The translations under genes were made by a program, and so were the position numbers. Positions 11,422 through 22,769 of a stretch of DNA of 64,000 bases are shown here, one piece after another. Position 1 is the stretch's first letter. Every line of letters begins with the position of its first letter. Where the stretch lies: the NCBI GenBank assembly GCA_033296885.1, contig MU863892.1:62001-126000 (forward strand), in the 5' to 3' direction. The notes below the pieces were generated by a model that was not told the DNA's origin, did no database searches, and worked only from the letters and a program-made list of their open reading frames with translations. This stretch comes from Triangularia verruculosa (taxonomy: Eukaryota > Ascomycota > Sordariomycetes > Sordariales > Podosporaceae).

Positions 11422-12135
11422 ATGTCCTCCCCACCTCCCGCCCCTCTCACCCAACCCCAGATCCAACAACCACCGCCCATGCTCTCCCTCTCCGCCCCCG
11501 CCCGCCGTCTGATCTGGACCCTCCAAGGCCCCCCATCAACCGCCATAACCGTCATGCCACCCGACCTAAACCCATCCAGCCCCAACCGCGAGCCCTTCTA
11601 CCGCCCCCCTCCCGCACCAAACCAACCAGCTTCCTTTCACCAGATCTTCGGCGAACCCATCTCCGACCCTCCGGCCGCCTCCATCACCGTTCAAGAGGAG
11701 TACCTCGGCGACTGGCGGAACGAGTGGTACACCCTTAACCAAGAGGGCTTCGATGGCAGCGAACCGAACGAGGAGGAATACTCGGACATGCCCCCTGAGT
11801 TTGCGCCCTTGGTGGTGACAGCTTCGCCCGCGGGACCGGGGAACGGCGAGTTTGTCACTGTGGGGGATTACATCAGGGCTGTGCACCCTTGGTTGATGGG
11901 CCTGAGAAGGCAGATTGTCAAGGCGAGGGATGTGGCGGGTTTGACGGGTGGGGATGAGGATGGGCAGGGGGTGAGGCTGATGGTTACGGCGGATCGGCCT
12001 GAGTTGGTGAGGGTTGAGGAGGAGGGGGAGTGGATGGGGACTTTGAGGTGGTGTTGGGAGGAGGGGGAGAGGAGGAGAAGGGAGCGGGAGGAGGAAGAGT
12101 CGGGGCAAGGACAAGAGGGGGGACAACAGGAGTAG
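11422..12135 (+). CDS. Hypothetical fungal protein, 237 residues, low-complexity ends
   Basis: A single exon starting at an ATG in a CACCATGTC context. The first 100 residues are proline- and serine-rich. The middle (about 90-195) looks folded: EEYLGDWRNEWYTLNQEG, an acidic run, then FVTVGDYIRAVHPWLMGLRRQ. The tail is a glutamate/arginine coiled-coil-like stretch ending in Gln/Gly repeats. There is no signal peptide or membrane segment. The codon use (C- and G-ending) fits the neighbouring coding genes, which supports it being real. I do not recognise a family. A nuclear or cytoplasmic adaptor would suit the composition, but that is only a guess. Confidence 0.65.
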   Translation: MSSPPPAPLTQPQIQQPPPMLSLSAPARRLIWTLQGPPSTAITVMPPDLNPSSPNREPFYRPPPAPNQPASFHQIFGEPISDPPAASITVQEEYLGDWRNEWYTLNQEGFDGSEPNEEEYSDMPPEFAPLVVTASPAGPGNGEFVTVGDYIRAVHPWLMGLRRQIVKARDVAGLTGGDEDGQGVRLMVTADRPELVRVEEEGEWMGTLRWCWEEGERRRREREEEESGQGQEGGQQE

Positions 12136-12894
12136 GAAAGCCAGTGAGGGCTTTCGATAGCTGTGGGAGAAAGTTGCGCTGTGTTGTTTCAGGGGCAAGT
12201 GTTTGGTTCAGGGGTGGAGCGTTGTTAGAGGCAACGGGCTTGGCTATGTAAACAAGCCGTGCTAGTAAAGGACAGACATCCATCACCGTATGTTTTCACA
12301 TGCGTATCATTTTAAAGTTGGCCAGCCATCTCGTTGCCCAAGTACCTAACCATTTGGAATGGTACCTACGTGAGCCAGGCAGGGCTCGTGTTGCAGACTC
12401 CATTTCAAAGTTCCCGCATAATCTCATCTTTTTGGTTTGTCATCGAGGGTAGGGAGCTCCGTGGGGATTGCAGAAGTCGGTCCGTTAACGATTAGCAGGG
12501 GGGGCAGGTCGGCTTGTTCCGTCTCATTTTTTCGACACTGAAAACAACACCTCGAACCGGGTAGATGGTGTTCATGTTGAATGAGATGATGATGTGTGCT
12601 CATGAAAATGTGAACTCTGACAAAGATGAAGCTGAACGAATATTGCAGAAGGGCCCACGATTCGACATCTATCTTTCTCGTCACGAGTTTTTGATGTTCG
12701 TACGTCATCTTCCCTGGTGGGGTCTTTGACAAGCTCCACTAGGCGGATCCTTGACTCAGCCCACCTTGCACAGCTACCCCGCAGGCGACGACAACCTCAA
12801 TGCTTAAAGGCGAGTCCCTCTCGAGAAAGTTGAACGAAAAAATATTTCAAATACTGCGACATTATCTTTGCCTGACTTAATAAGTACCAACAAG
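12136..12894. other. Intergenic region
   Basis: Tail of the preceding gene, then promoter of the oxidoreductase. An open frame on the minus strand (12424-12732) has no recognisable content. No gene is called. Confidence 0.5.
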
Positions 12895-14081
12895 ATGGCC
12901 ACCGAAAAACAGTTCAACGTCGGCATCGTCGGCTACGGGTTTGTCGTCCTCCCCCTTCTTCCCTTATTCAACCCTAACCCAGCAGCTAACCACCCCCCTC
13001 CAGCCTCTCCGCCAAAGTTTTCCACATCCCCTTCATCAAGCTCACCCCTTCTCTCAAACTCCATTCCATCGTTCAGCGCACCCCCAAGCCGGGCAACTCT
13101 GCCCCGGAAGACTATCCTGACCTCAAGCACTACACCACCCCCGAGGACCTGATCGCCGACCCAGATGTCGACGTGGTAGTCCTTTGCACCCCGCCCAACA
13201 CTCACTACCCCCTGGCTCGGTCAGCTCTCTTGAACAACAAGCATGTTCTTGTTGAGAAGCCGTTTGTTCCCACTTCCAAGGAGGCCGATGAGCTCACTGA
13301 GCTGGCGAGGCAGCAAAAGCGGGTGCTGTGCGTCTACCAGAACCGGAGATGGGATTCCGACTTCTTGACTGTTCAGCGTCTCATGAAGGAGGATAAGTTG
13401 GGCAGAATTGTAGAGTTCGAGACGCATTTTGACAGATTGCGTCTGACTGCTCCGGCGAAGGGGTCAACGTGGAAGGCGGGGCTCACGATGGATGAGGCTG
13501 GCGGCGTGTTGTATGACCTTGGCTCGCACTTGTTGGATCAGGTCTATGTGCTTTTCGGCATGCCGGATGGAGTGACGGGGAGGCTTGTCAACCAGCGTGA
13601 GGGTAGGCTTGTCACCGGTGACGGAAGTGAGGAGCAAGAGCCTGATAGTGTGACGGCCATTCTCAGCTACAAGAAGCAGGGATTGTTAGTCTTTGTGAGA
13701 GCTGGCGTTGCGTCCGTGGAGAGCAGGCAGATGCGGTTCTGGGTCAGGGGCACCAAGGGTAGCTATCACAAGACCGGACTGGACCCTCAAGAAGATTATC
13801 TCCGTGGCGGCGGCAGCGCGGCGGACCAGGGCTTTGGGAAGGAGTCTGAGGACAGGTTTGGCAGATTGTGTGTCGTCGGCGCTGACGGAAAGGTGGAAGA
13901 CCAAGTTTGTCCTACGGTGGAGCCGGAGACGTATGTGAAGTTCTATGACCTGTTTGCGAAGGCGGTTTCGAGCGGAAAAGAGGAAGATGTACCAGTGCCT
14001 GCATCACAGGCGACGCAGGTTCTGAGAATAATCGAGGCAGTACGAGAGAGCGGGAAGACTGGGAACGAGGTCGCCCCGTAA
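12895..14081 (+). CDS. Gfo/Idh/MocA family NAD(P)-dependent oxidoreductase
   Basis: Two exons, 12895-12938 and 13004-14081, give 373 residues. The 65-base intron (GTTTGT donor, CTAAC branch point, CCAG acceptor) splits the nucleotide-binding loop, and splicing restores VGIVGYGLSAKVFHIP, the Rossmann beta-alpha-beta opening of this family. About residue 75 onward carries the DVVVLCTPPNTHYPLA strand-turn and the family hallmark VEKPF, whose lysine is usually catalytic. The C-terminal half (GGVLYDLGSHLLDQ and later beta strands) fits the family's dimerisation and substrate domain. Members oxidise or reduce sugars, inositols and similar compounds with NAD(P); the substrate cannot be read from sequence. 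It is predicted cytosolic, with the usual length. Confidence is high for the family and low for the substrate. Confidence 0.9.
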
Positions 14082-14238
14082 GCCCGGTGCTTTTTGGAGG
14101 CGAAGACCTGGAAGAGAGTCGTCAGCTAGTGTTAAGAAAGAATTGAAGAGTGGCCAAGCGATGATTTTTGGATACCGACAGAAGATCTCTGCTATCGGCG
14201 GCTGACTACAAAACCGTCCACCAAGAGCCTCATCGGCA

Positions 14239-14970
14239 TCACACCCACTTCATGGTCTTCACCAGCTCCGTGCGGCAATTCGCAATCACTTCGTTTTGCC
14301 AGTTGAGCACATTCCTGTAGAATGGAACGTCTTTCCCCTTGATCGCCTCGTCGAATAGTCTCTGGAGCACCCTCTCTCTGTTGGTTGTCTCGTCGTGTTT
14401 TCGTCGTTCGGCAAATTCACGGTAGCCTTTTGTCAGGTTGGCTTTGATGATCTGCTCAGTCCATTCCTCATCCCATAGCGTCTCAAGCGACAGGATCTTC
14501 TTGTGGTGGTGCCATGGACACTCGATACTTTTGTAGAAGACGTTTTCGCGGTCGATGATGTGTTTGGGCTTCCTCTTGCCGCCTGGGCAAGGCGCTCCGT
14601 AGCAGATACCGGTGAAAGGATCAACATAATTACAGTAAACGCGGTGATGTGGGGGTCTGTGAAATGACGGCTTAACTCTACAGGCTCTGCCTTCGGCCTT
14701 GCAACCTTTCGTTTTGTGGCACAGCCAGCGGGTGTTCATATAGTAGGTGCACATGTTCTTTTCCAATACGATGGAGGGGGGATGTCTGTGGATACTTGGG
14801 GGAGGGGCCGCATTATTCAAGCTTGAGCTGCCGGAGGGTGTGGTTGGTGGCGGACTCACATCGACACCATAGATGGAGATGTCCGGTGATGAAGTCATGC
14901 CTTTAAGGCTTCGAGTTTGGTTCGATCGGTTTCTCTTGAGGTGATGACACACAACGAACTTACTCTCCAT
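14239..14970 (-). CDS. Hypothetical Cys/His-rich protein, 243 residues
   Basis: A single exon read from the ATG at 14970. Residues 1-70 are polar and proline/serine-rich, probably disordered. Residues about 72-155 hold nine cysteines and many histidines and aromatics (CTYYMNTRWLCHKTKGC, then CNYVDPFTGICYGAPC and ECPWHHHKK), suggesting metal binding or disulfides. The rest is helical and charged (about 160-243). There is no signal peptide, so a zinc-binding intracellular fold is more likely than a secreted one. I do not recognise the family. It is convergent with the oxidoreductase gene, 157 bases away. Confidence 0.6.
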   Translation of the reverse strand: MESKFVVCHHLKRNRSNQTRSLKGMTSSPDISIYGVDVSPPPTTPSGSSSLNNAAPPPSIHRHPPSIVLEKNMCTYYMNTRWLCHKTKGCKAEGRACRVKPSFHRPPHHRVYCNYVDPFTGICYGAPCPGGKRKPKHIIDRENVFYKSIECPWHHHKKILSLETLWDEEWTEQIIKANLTKGYREFAERRKHDETTNRERVLQRLFDEAIKGKDVPFYRNVLNWQNEVIANCRTELVKTMKWV

Positions 14971-15553
14971 GTCTTCTGCTTTCTTCCATTGTGTTGATTT
15001 GATCTGATATCAGCAAAGCGATCTTTTGAGTTCTCTCCGGTTCGGATAAAGAGACCGAGTCAATTCAATTCTAGGTTGCGGTACCACATCTCAACATGAA
15101 GAACATACAAGTCAACAATGCGAGTTTATTAATCGCAATACTTCGTCTGATACTAACTGTCCGTCTTGACCAGTACCTAGGGAGCTGTAAATTAGCGGAG
15201 GCGGTGGAGCGGGCAGAAGCCCTGTCTGCGGCTACCATAGAAATCCAGTGTTCGAGTATGATATCTGTAAGCCTTGTTATTCGGTGGTTTTTGGTCGTCA
15301 GCATTATAGCGACCCTGAGTTTGAGTCCTGGGGGTTGACCAGAGGCAAGCACAACACCTCCTCCCACTCAACCGCCCCCACCCAACCGCCCCACTCAACC
15401 ATCCTACGCAAGCACCCCCACCAATCCACCCCTGCATTCCGATAAGATAAGCCTCTTCCCGTCCGCCCCACTAAAAATTATTCTATCGCACCTTGACGGC
15501 CACCTCCCAAGCCCTCAATCACCACCAACTCCCCCATCCAACAACCCGCCAAA
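14971..15553. other. Intergenic region
   Basis: Divergent promoter region between the Cys/His-rich gene and ALB1. A C-rich leader (15355-15440) precedes ALB1. No gene is seen. Confidence 0.5.
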
Positions 15554-15952
15554 ATGCCCTCCGTCAAGAACCCCAACAAGCCCTCCAAGAACCGGCTGGT
15601 CGCCAAAGCCGCCAGAGTCCGCAAAGAAGCCCAAAAGTCGTCCGCCGCCGGCCGCCTCTCCAAGATCGAAAAGGTCGACACCGGCAGATTCGGCGCCCGC
15701 CCGGGGCTGATGCCCACGAGCGGCCCGAGGAAGCCGGTGAGCGCCAAGAAGCAGAGGAAGTTGGAGAAGAAGATGGGGTATGCGCTCAAGAGGAAGATGG
15801 AGAAGGATGGGGAGGTGGAGATGAAGGGTATGTGAACTTGGAAAAAGGAATGACAGAATATAGGGCTGACAGGAGGGTTGACAGATGCCGTTGTGACTGA
15901 AAAGAAGGTCGAGGATGATAAGAAGGAGGAGGTTGAGATGGATATCTCATGA
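15554..15952 (+). CDS. ALB1: Ribosome biogenesis protein Alb1
   Basis: Exons 15554-15827 and 15885-15952 give 113 residues; the intron has a GTATGT donor and an ACAG acceptor. The protein opens MPSVKNPNKPSKNRLVAKAA, the conserved start of fungal Alb1. It continues as a very basic chain with repeated Lys/Arg and ends in an acidic tail (VEDDKKEEVEMDIS) that appears only after splicing. In yeast, Alb1 binds Arx1 on the late pre-60S particle near the exit tunnel during nuclear export. The length matches the family's small size. Identification rests on the N-terminal motif and composition and is fairly sure. Unspliced translation would give a 93-residue protein lacking the acidic tail. Confidence 0.85.
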
Positions 15953-16765
15953 GTGGAAAGGAATGGGGGGGAAGGTTGATTACTTGATGATACCCAATTT
16001 TGGTGGAAGCTACCGGCCTGCGAGGAAACCGTGAACCGATTGTGGTGACGGGGTATTTCACCATTGACAACCAACTTTCGAGAGCTTTTTCGGGGGAGGG
16101 ACTCTCAAATTACGGTTTTGCCGGGTTCGTTTCGCGGATAAGGCTCTGTTCGTTTTCCCACGGGACAGCTCACACAGCCAGGAAGAATCGGCAAAGGGAA
16201 AAGAACCCCTGCCGACAATACGGAGCAGAATGGTTGGTCATAATTTGGGCGTTTCACACAAAAAGGCATAGATACCACTTAGTCATGCAGCAAGGAGTTT
16301 GGGGTTGTTGTTGTGTGTATAATGACAAAATCTTACACAATCACCAGAATCTCCCTCTCGTACTAAACCACGAAAATGGATCACCAAACATACTGCTGCC
16401 CCGGCCAACATCTGCCCTTGCACCCTCCCGGCCATCGAGATACGAATCCAAGTCTTCTGCAGGATATATCCACCCAAACCGCCCCCAAACCCTTTTTCTT
16501 CTCAGAGATGGTCTCGCAACAAAAGCCATCACACGGCACCAACTACCAGGATTGATAGCTCCTCTCAGCGGGTCAATTGCTCAGTCCCGCGCACCCTAGC
16601 AAACAACAAACGCGCCTCTTCCCCTTACCTCGTCGGATCTGTGTACCGCGGGGTATCAAGCTAGAACTTCCGCCGTTGCAACCCAGCGACATGCCTCAAT
16701 CACCCAACACGTATCCCCTGTCCTCGAACCCATCCACGACCGCAGCTTAACATCATCATCACAGC
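15953..16765. other. Intergenic region
   Basis: A plus-strand open frame at 16000-16599 has no recognisable content and mixed codon use, so I do not call it. Nothing else is seen between these two convergent genes. Confidence 0.5.
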
Positions 16766-17396
16766 TTACCGCCCGTCATTCCGGTCGACATCCATACAGC
16801 CCCCTTCACCCTCATCCCCCTCCCCATCAACCTTCATCTCCGCCAGCGCGACCGCCAACCGTCTAACCTCTCCTTGATTCAGCAATCCCCTCCCTTCACC
16901 ATATCTTCCCCCCTCAATCTCCAGCCAATTTCGATTTTGCCTACCAGCAGCAGCAGCGACAGCAACATCGTTCTCAATAGCAGTAGGCGCATCCTGGCCG
17001 TTATTTTCGCAAATGTGCCGGGACATTTCTCTCTTGGCCGTATATCCCCTACAATCCAACCGGTCAGAAATGTGCAAATAGTCCCCCTCAAGAAACGTCT
17101 AGATAAAATACACGCAGAACTTACCCCTCCTTCTCCCTAGCAGACGGAAACTGCTTCAGCGGTTTCTTGGTGGTAGCTCTCTTCCTGACCCCGGCGCTGC
17201 ACACAAGCGTTCTCTCCGCCCTGACCCGCCGCCTGCTCTCCAGCACGTTGACTAGACCTTCCTGAAACGTATCGGCGGCATGCGGTTCTCTTGCCGTCGC
17301 CAGGATCTTGCTGAATGATTTCATCATGCTTTGGTGGTCGGCCTCGGTCCCAGGCGAAAAGTCGGCGCGGTCGGAGCCGGGTGCTGGGTGTTCCAT
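16766..17396 (-). CDS. Hypothetical protein, 184 residues, two exons
   Basis: Exon 1 is 17396-17125 and exon 2 is 17048-16766. The intron uses a GTAAGT donor and a TTGTAG acceptor, and the join gives KEGGYTAKREMSRHICENNG in frame. The first half is helical and basic (MMKSFSKILATAREPHAAD, then a run of arginines and a TTKKPLKQF patch). The second half has an alanine run, and the end is acidic with glycine repeats. There is no signal peptide or membrane segment. I do not recognise the family. The exon join and the ATG are reasonable, but no conserved domain supports the call, so confidence is moderate. Confidence 0.5.
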
Positions 17397-18062
17397 TACG
17401 GCGACGCAGAGTTGGTGATAGATGCTGTTTTGGTGATGGTTGCTGTCTTGTTGAAGATGGCCTCACAAGGTGTGCGGTTTAGATGAGAACAGAGTAGGGA
17501 AGCATCGAAGACCGTCAACGGTGGATCATGCCACTGTTATAACCTTCCATGTACCGCCAGGCAACCAGCTCGACCTAAAGACTTCTTGTCACGGCAACAA
17601 TATGCTCCTTGCTCTCTTGACAAGCTGTACAAAGAATAGCAAAATGGATCACCACTGAAGCAACCCAGCTCGCGATTGTCTCTCTGATCATGATTGGCAT
17701 CATCTTTATGTCCATTAACACAAACCACAACCAGATCCTACATGACAGACAGAAGAAAAGACCATTCGCTCAATTACATGTCAACAATACACATATGAAA
17801 GTAATAAAGCGGTACTAAACACTAAACCACACAAAACCCAATCTTCCTTCCCTTGAGTAAAATTCATCCCTTTTTCTGGCAGTAAACAGCCAAAGGCAAA
17901 AAGTAAAAGAAGAACTCCATCCGTGATATCTCGGTGCTTTTGAAGGACGCTGTCCTGCGGTGATACCACGACATCCAAGCCTGACACCAGTCCTCCAACA
18001 GAAAAACAAAACAAATCCATTTGAGATCCTTACTCGTTACCTTCCACCGTCCTCTTCTTGAC
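17397..18062. other. Intergenic region
   Basis: Promoter of the minus-strand hypothetical gene on the left and 3' tail of the GH72 gene on the right. No gene is seen. Confidence 0.5.
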
Positions 18063-19770
18063 TTACAACAGCACCATACCGGCACCGACACCCATAGCAA
18101 CAACAACATACGCGCCAATGGCCAGATCACCAATGGTGAAGAGGTTCTTCATGGGAATAGGCGCAGCAATATTCTTGCTCGTCTCTGATCCACCCTGGGT
18201 ATTGGAAGCAGCAGCACTGGCTTGGGCCAAGCGAGCCTGGCACCCATCGTCAGCACTAGCGGCCACGACCTGCGCCTGACCCTTGAACTCGCAGGCACCG
18301 CTGGACTTGCCCTGGAGGTTGTAGTATTCGTTCAGAATGTAACCAAGCTTCTCCTTGGCTCCACACATAGAGAAAGGCCCGTATTCGCCCGACGTGGTGT
18401 TGCCATTGATGCCATCGCATGCCTTGGGAGTCTGGTCGCAGACATAGTTGAAGATCTTACCAAAGTCCGTGGTCTTGAGGCTGTCCGAGGGAACGCAAGA
18501 CAAAGACTTGTACATGCACTCGCAGAGATCGTTGTTGGGGGTAGGGGGCAAACGATCACCAGTGACGGCCCACTTGGCGTTTACTGAAGGACAGGCCGCC
18601 GGGGAGTTGGTGGGCTTGTAGGCGTCCATCTGGATAGAAGAAGGGCTGACGGAAGCCATGCGGGTGGCGAGGGTATCGAAATCCTTGAGCTTGGAGGCGG
18701 TGCCGCCCTTGACTTTGACCAGACCTATTCACTGGATTAGCATTGGGATGGCTACAGAAACCCTAAAAGAAGCATCGACATACCGTAGTCATTCGCTTCC
18801 TGGTGATACATGTACACAATACCACCGCTGATAACGTCACTCATGTCGTCCGAGTACAGGGCGGTAGTCTCCTGCCAGATACGTCCTTCAGCGCCATCTG
18901 GAATGTTGCAGCCATACTCGGCGAAGAAGACGGGGACAGAATAGGTCTTGAAGAACTCGACTTGCTTATCGTACCCAGAATCCGTGAAGGTGCTCTTGCC
19001 GCACCATTCGTAGATGTTGTAACCCCAGTAGTCAATGGCCTCGCTCTGGTTGCCGCAGTTGAAGTAATGCGCAATGCTCTCGCGAATATCGGGATCGTCG
19101 TTAGCAGCATAGCCAACGCCCAACCAGCGCTTGCTGGTGGCCTTGATATGGTTCTTGGTGTCGCGGACGGCGGCCTTGACGTAGGCAGAGGCATCAGTGT
19201 TGCTAGCATTGTTGGTGACCTCATTCCCGGCAAAGAAACCTATCACGTTGCTGTACTTGCTGAGCGAGTCGACAACATCGGTGTATCTCTTGAGCAACTC
19301 CACATCCCACTTGGGGTCGTCGCGGTTGACCGACACGCTGGGCTCACTAAGATCGCTGATGACGTAGATTCCGGCATCGTCGAGGAGCTTCATGCACTCG
19401 TCGTGGTCCTTGGTTGGGTCAATGGCATAGGTACGAATGGTGTTGGTCCTGAGCTGCTTGAGGAGGGGGACATCGCGCTTGCAGCTAGCGACATCGGCCA
19501 GAGGGTCGCTGTACTTGGAGCTGCCGGTGCTCTTACCGGCTTCGGCGCTGTCTTGCTGGTAAGCAACACCCTTCATGAAGAATTGGGTGCCATTTTCGTA
19601 GAAGAACTTGGATCCCTGTAGGACAAGTCGTCAGTCAGAGAGCCATTAAGGGCGGCGCAGGAGCACGAGTCGTCGCAAGAGCATACCTTCATGACAATGG
19701 GTGGAAGTTCGGCAGCCGCCTGCCCCAGTAGTAGGGAGGCGGACACCAGTGATGTTTTGGAGAATCGCAT
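18063..19770 (-). CDS. GPI-anchored beta-1,3-glucanosyltransferase (GH72 with X8/CBM43 domain)
   Basis: Exons 19770-19687, 19615-18784 and 18724-18063 give 525 residues; splicing is in frame at both introns. The start is the ATG before the signal peptide [20 protein letters not shown], not the upstream open extension. The GH72 catalytic domain spans about residues 29-330, with the acid/base glutamate in [10 protein letters not shown] (about 158) and the nucleophile glutamate in FFAEYGCN (about 258). A cysteine-rich X8/CBM43 domain follows (about 350-445: [32 protein letters not shown]). A small-residue stretch and a hydrophobic tail then form the GPI-attachment signal. The enzyme cuts and re-joins beta-1,3-glucan chains, elongating wall glucan at the plasma membrane. 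It corresponds to the Gas/Gel/Phr group that carries the X8 module. Identification is very sure. Confidence 0.95.
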
Positions 19771-21440
19771 GGTGGTGATATGCTGGTAGAATCGGCGAGA
19801 GGCGCGCAATGGGGGCTGTCGATGGTTTGGCTTATGGGTGGCGCCAATAGAGCCCTCAACGTGCGTCAACCGATGGATGCTCTATTTTGATGCAGATGTG
19901 GCTGTCGCGGCGGCTGGAATGACGTCTGAAACCGATTGATTCACTTGGCGCACGTTGTATCTCTCTGCTGGAATAGAATACGGAAAGAGAAGATGTTTGG
20001 TTCAACGAAAGTCAGAATGTAGCATGGAGAGGGGGGGCCCGTAACGAATGGCACTGCAACAAGCAACAAAAATGCGAAACGATGGTAAGAAATGTGCCTA
20101 AAGTTCACTGGAAGAAGGAAGGAGAAGGAGAGAACTTTGGCGACACCAACGGGAGACGAGGAGAGGTCAAGACGGTATCAAAAAGGCAGCAGGAACGAGC
20201 GGCAGAAGTCAGCTGGGTCCAATCATGTCATCCGGCCCCATCCCAACTCCACTGGCACTGACAGCTGGGAGAGGACGCGCGCCATGCAGCATCAACAGGC
20301 GGCGGGCTGTGTTCGGATACACGGCGCAGAGGGGGGGCTCCATCATAATTTCGTTTCCACCACTTGCGCTGTGACTGTTGTCCAACGGCCGCTGCCCTCC
20401 AGGGGATTGCAGGGTTCTCCTTTTGCTGGCGCGAAGCTCGTGTTTCCTGTGCCGGCTGTTCCGCGTGACAATCACTGATCGGACGGTGTTGGTGTGGAGG
20501 TTGATATTCACAACAGCTTCGTCAGAGGTTTTGCCAAAACCCTTGTTCGCATCATCATCAGAGATCGGCGGAGGCTTTTCTTGGAAAATGCTTGTGAGGT
20601 CTTGGAAATGCTTGGTTGGTGAAACAAGACTTTTCGCCTTCTGCTTGGCTGCTTGGCGGTCTGGGCATCCCCGCTGGCAGAGCTCCACTTCCTCATCTCC
20701 GCCCCCATGCACGTCGGTTCGATCGAGAGGCACAGCTTGCATGAAAATCCATCCAAGGACCCATGAGTATCCAAATGAATGGGACCATTTGAGAAGATCC
20801 AGGCTGCCAGGCCCTGTTTTCCACTGAAATCTTTTCATGTCCGCGTATCTCCGGCGAGGCCGTCAATGGGCGTGTGCTCAAGCCAGCTGGGAAGAAAAAG
20901 CAATTCAAAGTCTGCCATCCAGTCTGGGAATCGGGGTTATCGAGATGATGTCCTACCTTGTCCCCTCATTCAATCTCTATCTTATTTTCGCTCCTAGTTT
21001 GCCATGCCACAGCGAAGCTGGGGGTCGGAGTTCTGTGCCCATCTTGGCGCCGAGCCGGCCCCGCGCTCTGGGCACTCGGCAGCCGGCTAGGCATTTAACC
21101 TCCTGACATGGCATGTTTGTTTGTCGTCCGAACTGGCCTCTCGACGACATGCAGTTCAACGCTCAGTCAAAATATTTATTTACTCCGTATCTGTTAATGT
21201 CTCTTGTGCCATTGCATCAAGAGAGCAGTCATTTTATCGCTTTGCACCATTACGTTGTTATACCATCACCCCTCCACCCTTCCTTCCCTTTCCTTCTTCA
21301 CTCCCTATCCTCATCCTGAAACTTGACCGCCGCCTACACCACCCAGCCCCCAGATCAGACTTGGAATATGCTTCTTGTTCATTCGGTCGGTCGGTCTACG
21401 TCGCGATCGCCCGATAGATTGAGGGCCTTTGGCATGGTAC
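19771..21440. other. Long upstream region of the GH72 gene
   Basis: About 1.7 kb without a gene I can support. Several open frames between 20092 and 20838 overlap on both strands and have no recognisable content; they may lie in a long 5' leader of the GH72 transcript. The right end abuts the 3' end of the snoRNA host gene. Confidence 0.45.
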
Positions 21441-21879
21441 CTGCAAGTTTTACAAAACGTTAGCTCATACTCTCAAATCTGCAATGCGGCAGAAGTTGAC
21501 GAAGCAACGATATGCAGTGCTGCGCTCAAGAGTTTCTTTTTGCCATTTCTTCCATGCTCAACTCGCGACATCTCTGGCCGCTGTCAAGTCCAAAATACCG
21601 GATGTTAGTCTGTTCATCATTTCAAGCCATTGGGAACAACATGTGCCAGGGGTATTGCACTTACAACATATGGCTATGAGACAGAACTTGTGCGTGAGCA
21701 AGACCAGAAACGCTCTTGCCTAGATACAAAATGATTCGACGGCGCTCTGTTGAGGCCGCGCCGAAAGCACAAGAACAACAGAGCAGCCTTGGTGGCTAAC
21801 TCGGCCGAGACTCTCCTTGAAACGCAATGTTGAATCTGAAGACGAGAAAACCAGGAAGTCAGCAATCTGCCCTAACCGT

Positions 21880-21967
21880 GGACTATCAGAACACTAATTA
21901 CAAAGGTACATTGACACACCGGTGAGGCGTGAGCGTCAAGATTCAATTTGTCTCATCATGAAAGCCC
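21880..21967 (-). ncRNA. Box C/D snoRNA candidate 1
   Basis: C box ATGATGA at 21959-21953 and D box CTGA at 21889-21886. A terminal stem GGGCU/AGUCC brackets the boxes. It lies inside intron 22004-21836. The guide before box D would pair with 5'-AACACTAATTACAAAG; I do not recognise the target. Confidence 0.78.
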
Positions 21968-22122
21968 GAGTGGTGAGGTATCGAGGAAAAGGGGCAGAGC
22001 TTACCTGTTGCATATTCTGCGCTTGTTGTGAGGCTCAAACCCATTCCTTGTCTTGGTTCATCTCAAAAGTTAGCACACCGTACATCAAGTCTAGTCAGAA
22101 AAGGAAGGTGACAGGAGAGGAT

Positions 22123-22217
22123 AGCTCGGTCAGATGAACAATCCCCAAGGTGGGTATCATCTTCACGCAGATAAACTGCAGTGTGAATCGTCTTCGTTTC
22201 GTTGCATCATAGAAGCC
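22123..22217 (-). ncRNA. Box C/D snoRNA candidate 2
   Basis: The C box is ATGATGC (22210-22204), one base off consensus; D box CTGA is at 22133-22130. Flanks can form GGCUU/GAGCU after a 2-nt mismatch. An alternative D box is at 22098-22095. It lies inside intron 22250-22062. The target is not recognised. Confidence 0.58.
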
Positions 22218-22369
22218 GGTGCGGTGTGTTTGGGAGGGGTGTGATCATACCTGCTGCAAGTTCCATCGCTAGGTCGTGAAGTTCGAGTCTGTCTCATGAT
22301 TTTGTCTCGAATGTTAGCAATCTACCTAGCCATGAATCCAATCGGATGGTAAAGAGAACAAGAAGAGAT

Positions 22370-22438
22370 GACTCCGTCAGATCTACCAAAACAGGCATCA
22401 CGATCACAACAGTTAAGAATTTTGTCATCATGAAAGCC
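22370..22438 (-). ncRNA. Box C/D snoRNA candidate 3
   Basis: C box ATGATGA at 22431-22425 and D box CTGA at 22380-22377, only 44 nt apart, so a short snoRNA probably with one guide. The flanks pair over six positions with G-U pairs. It lies inside intron 22485-22289. The guide would pair with 5'-ATCTACCAAAACAGG; the target is not recognised. Confidence 0.75.
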
Positions 22439-22579
22439 AAGGGCTGGAAGTAGTGAAGAAAAAGAGCAAGGAGAACAAGACTCACTTTTTTTGCTGTCTG
22501 TGTGTCTACCTTACCGCGCCGTTAGCACCGTGACCAAACCGGGGGTGTCAAAACAGTGGGTAGGTGAGAGTTGATGGAG

Positions 22580-22675
22580 GCCGTCTCAGAGGAACGAGTA
22601 CATCCACAAGATCATCGTGTGTCTGGTCTCGACCGCACACTCAGGGCTGTGGGTTCGAATTCTCATCATGTAGCT
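22580..22675 (-). ncRNA. Box C/D snoRNA candidate 4
   Basis: Full box set: C ATGATGA (22669-22663), D' CTGA (22644-22641), C'-like GATGATC (about 22616-22610) and D CTGA (22589-22586). The terminal stem is weak. The two guides would pair with 5'-GGCTGTGGGTTCGAATTC and 5'-AGGAACGAGTACATCC; neither target is recognised. It lies inside the GC-AG intron 22714-22506. Confidence 0.72.
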
Positions 22676-22769
22676 GTTGGTTTGAGAAAAGTCGGTGCAA
22701 AGGGGAACACTTGCCGGCTGGTCTGGCCCGGCGGCCACAATTGGAGTTCCGGATGCCTGTTTCAAGCAA

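Noticed and set aside
20092..20838. Minus-strand 209-residue frame upstream of the GH72 gene
   Set aside because: No recognisable content; it more likely falls in the leader or promoter of the GH72 gene.
21581..21664. ATGATGA inside the last but one intron of the host gene as a fourteenth snoRNA
   Set aside because: No CTGA at a usable distance and no terminal stem; the intron is only about 84 nt, so the box is probably chance.
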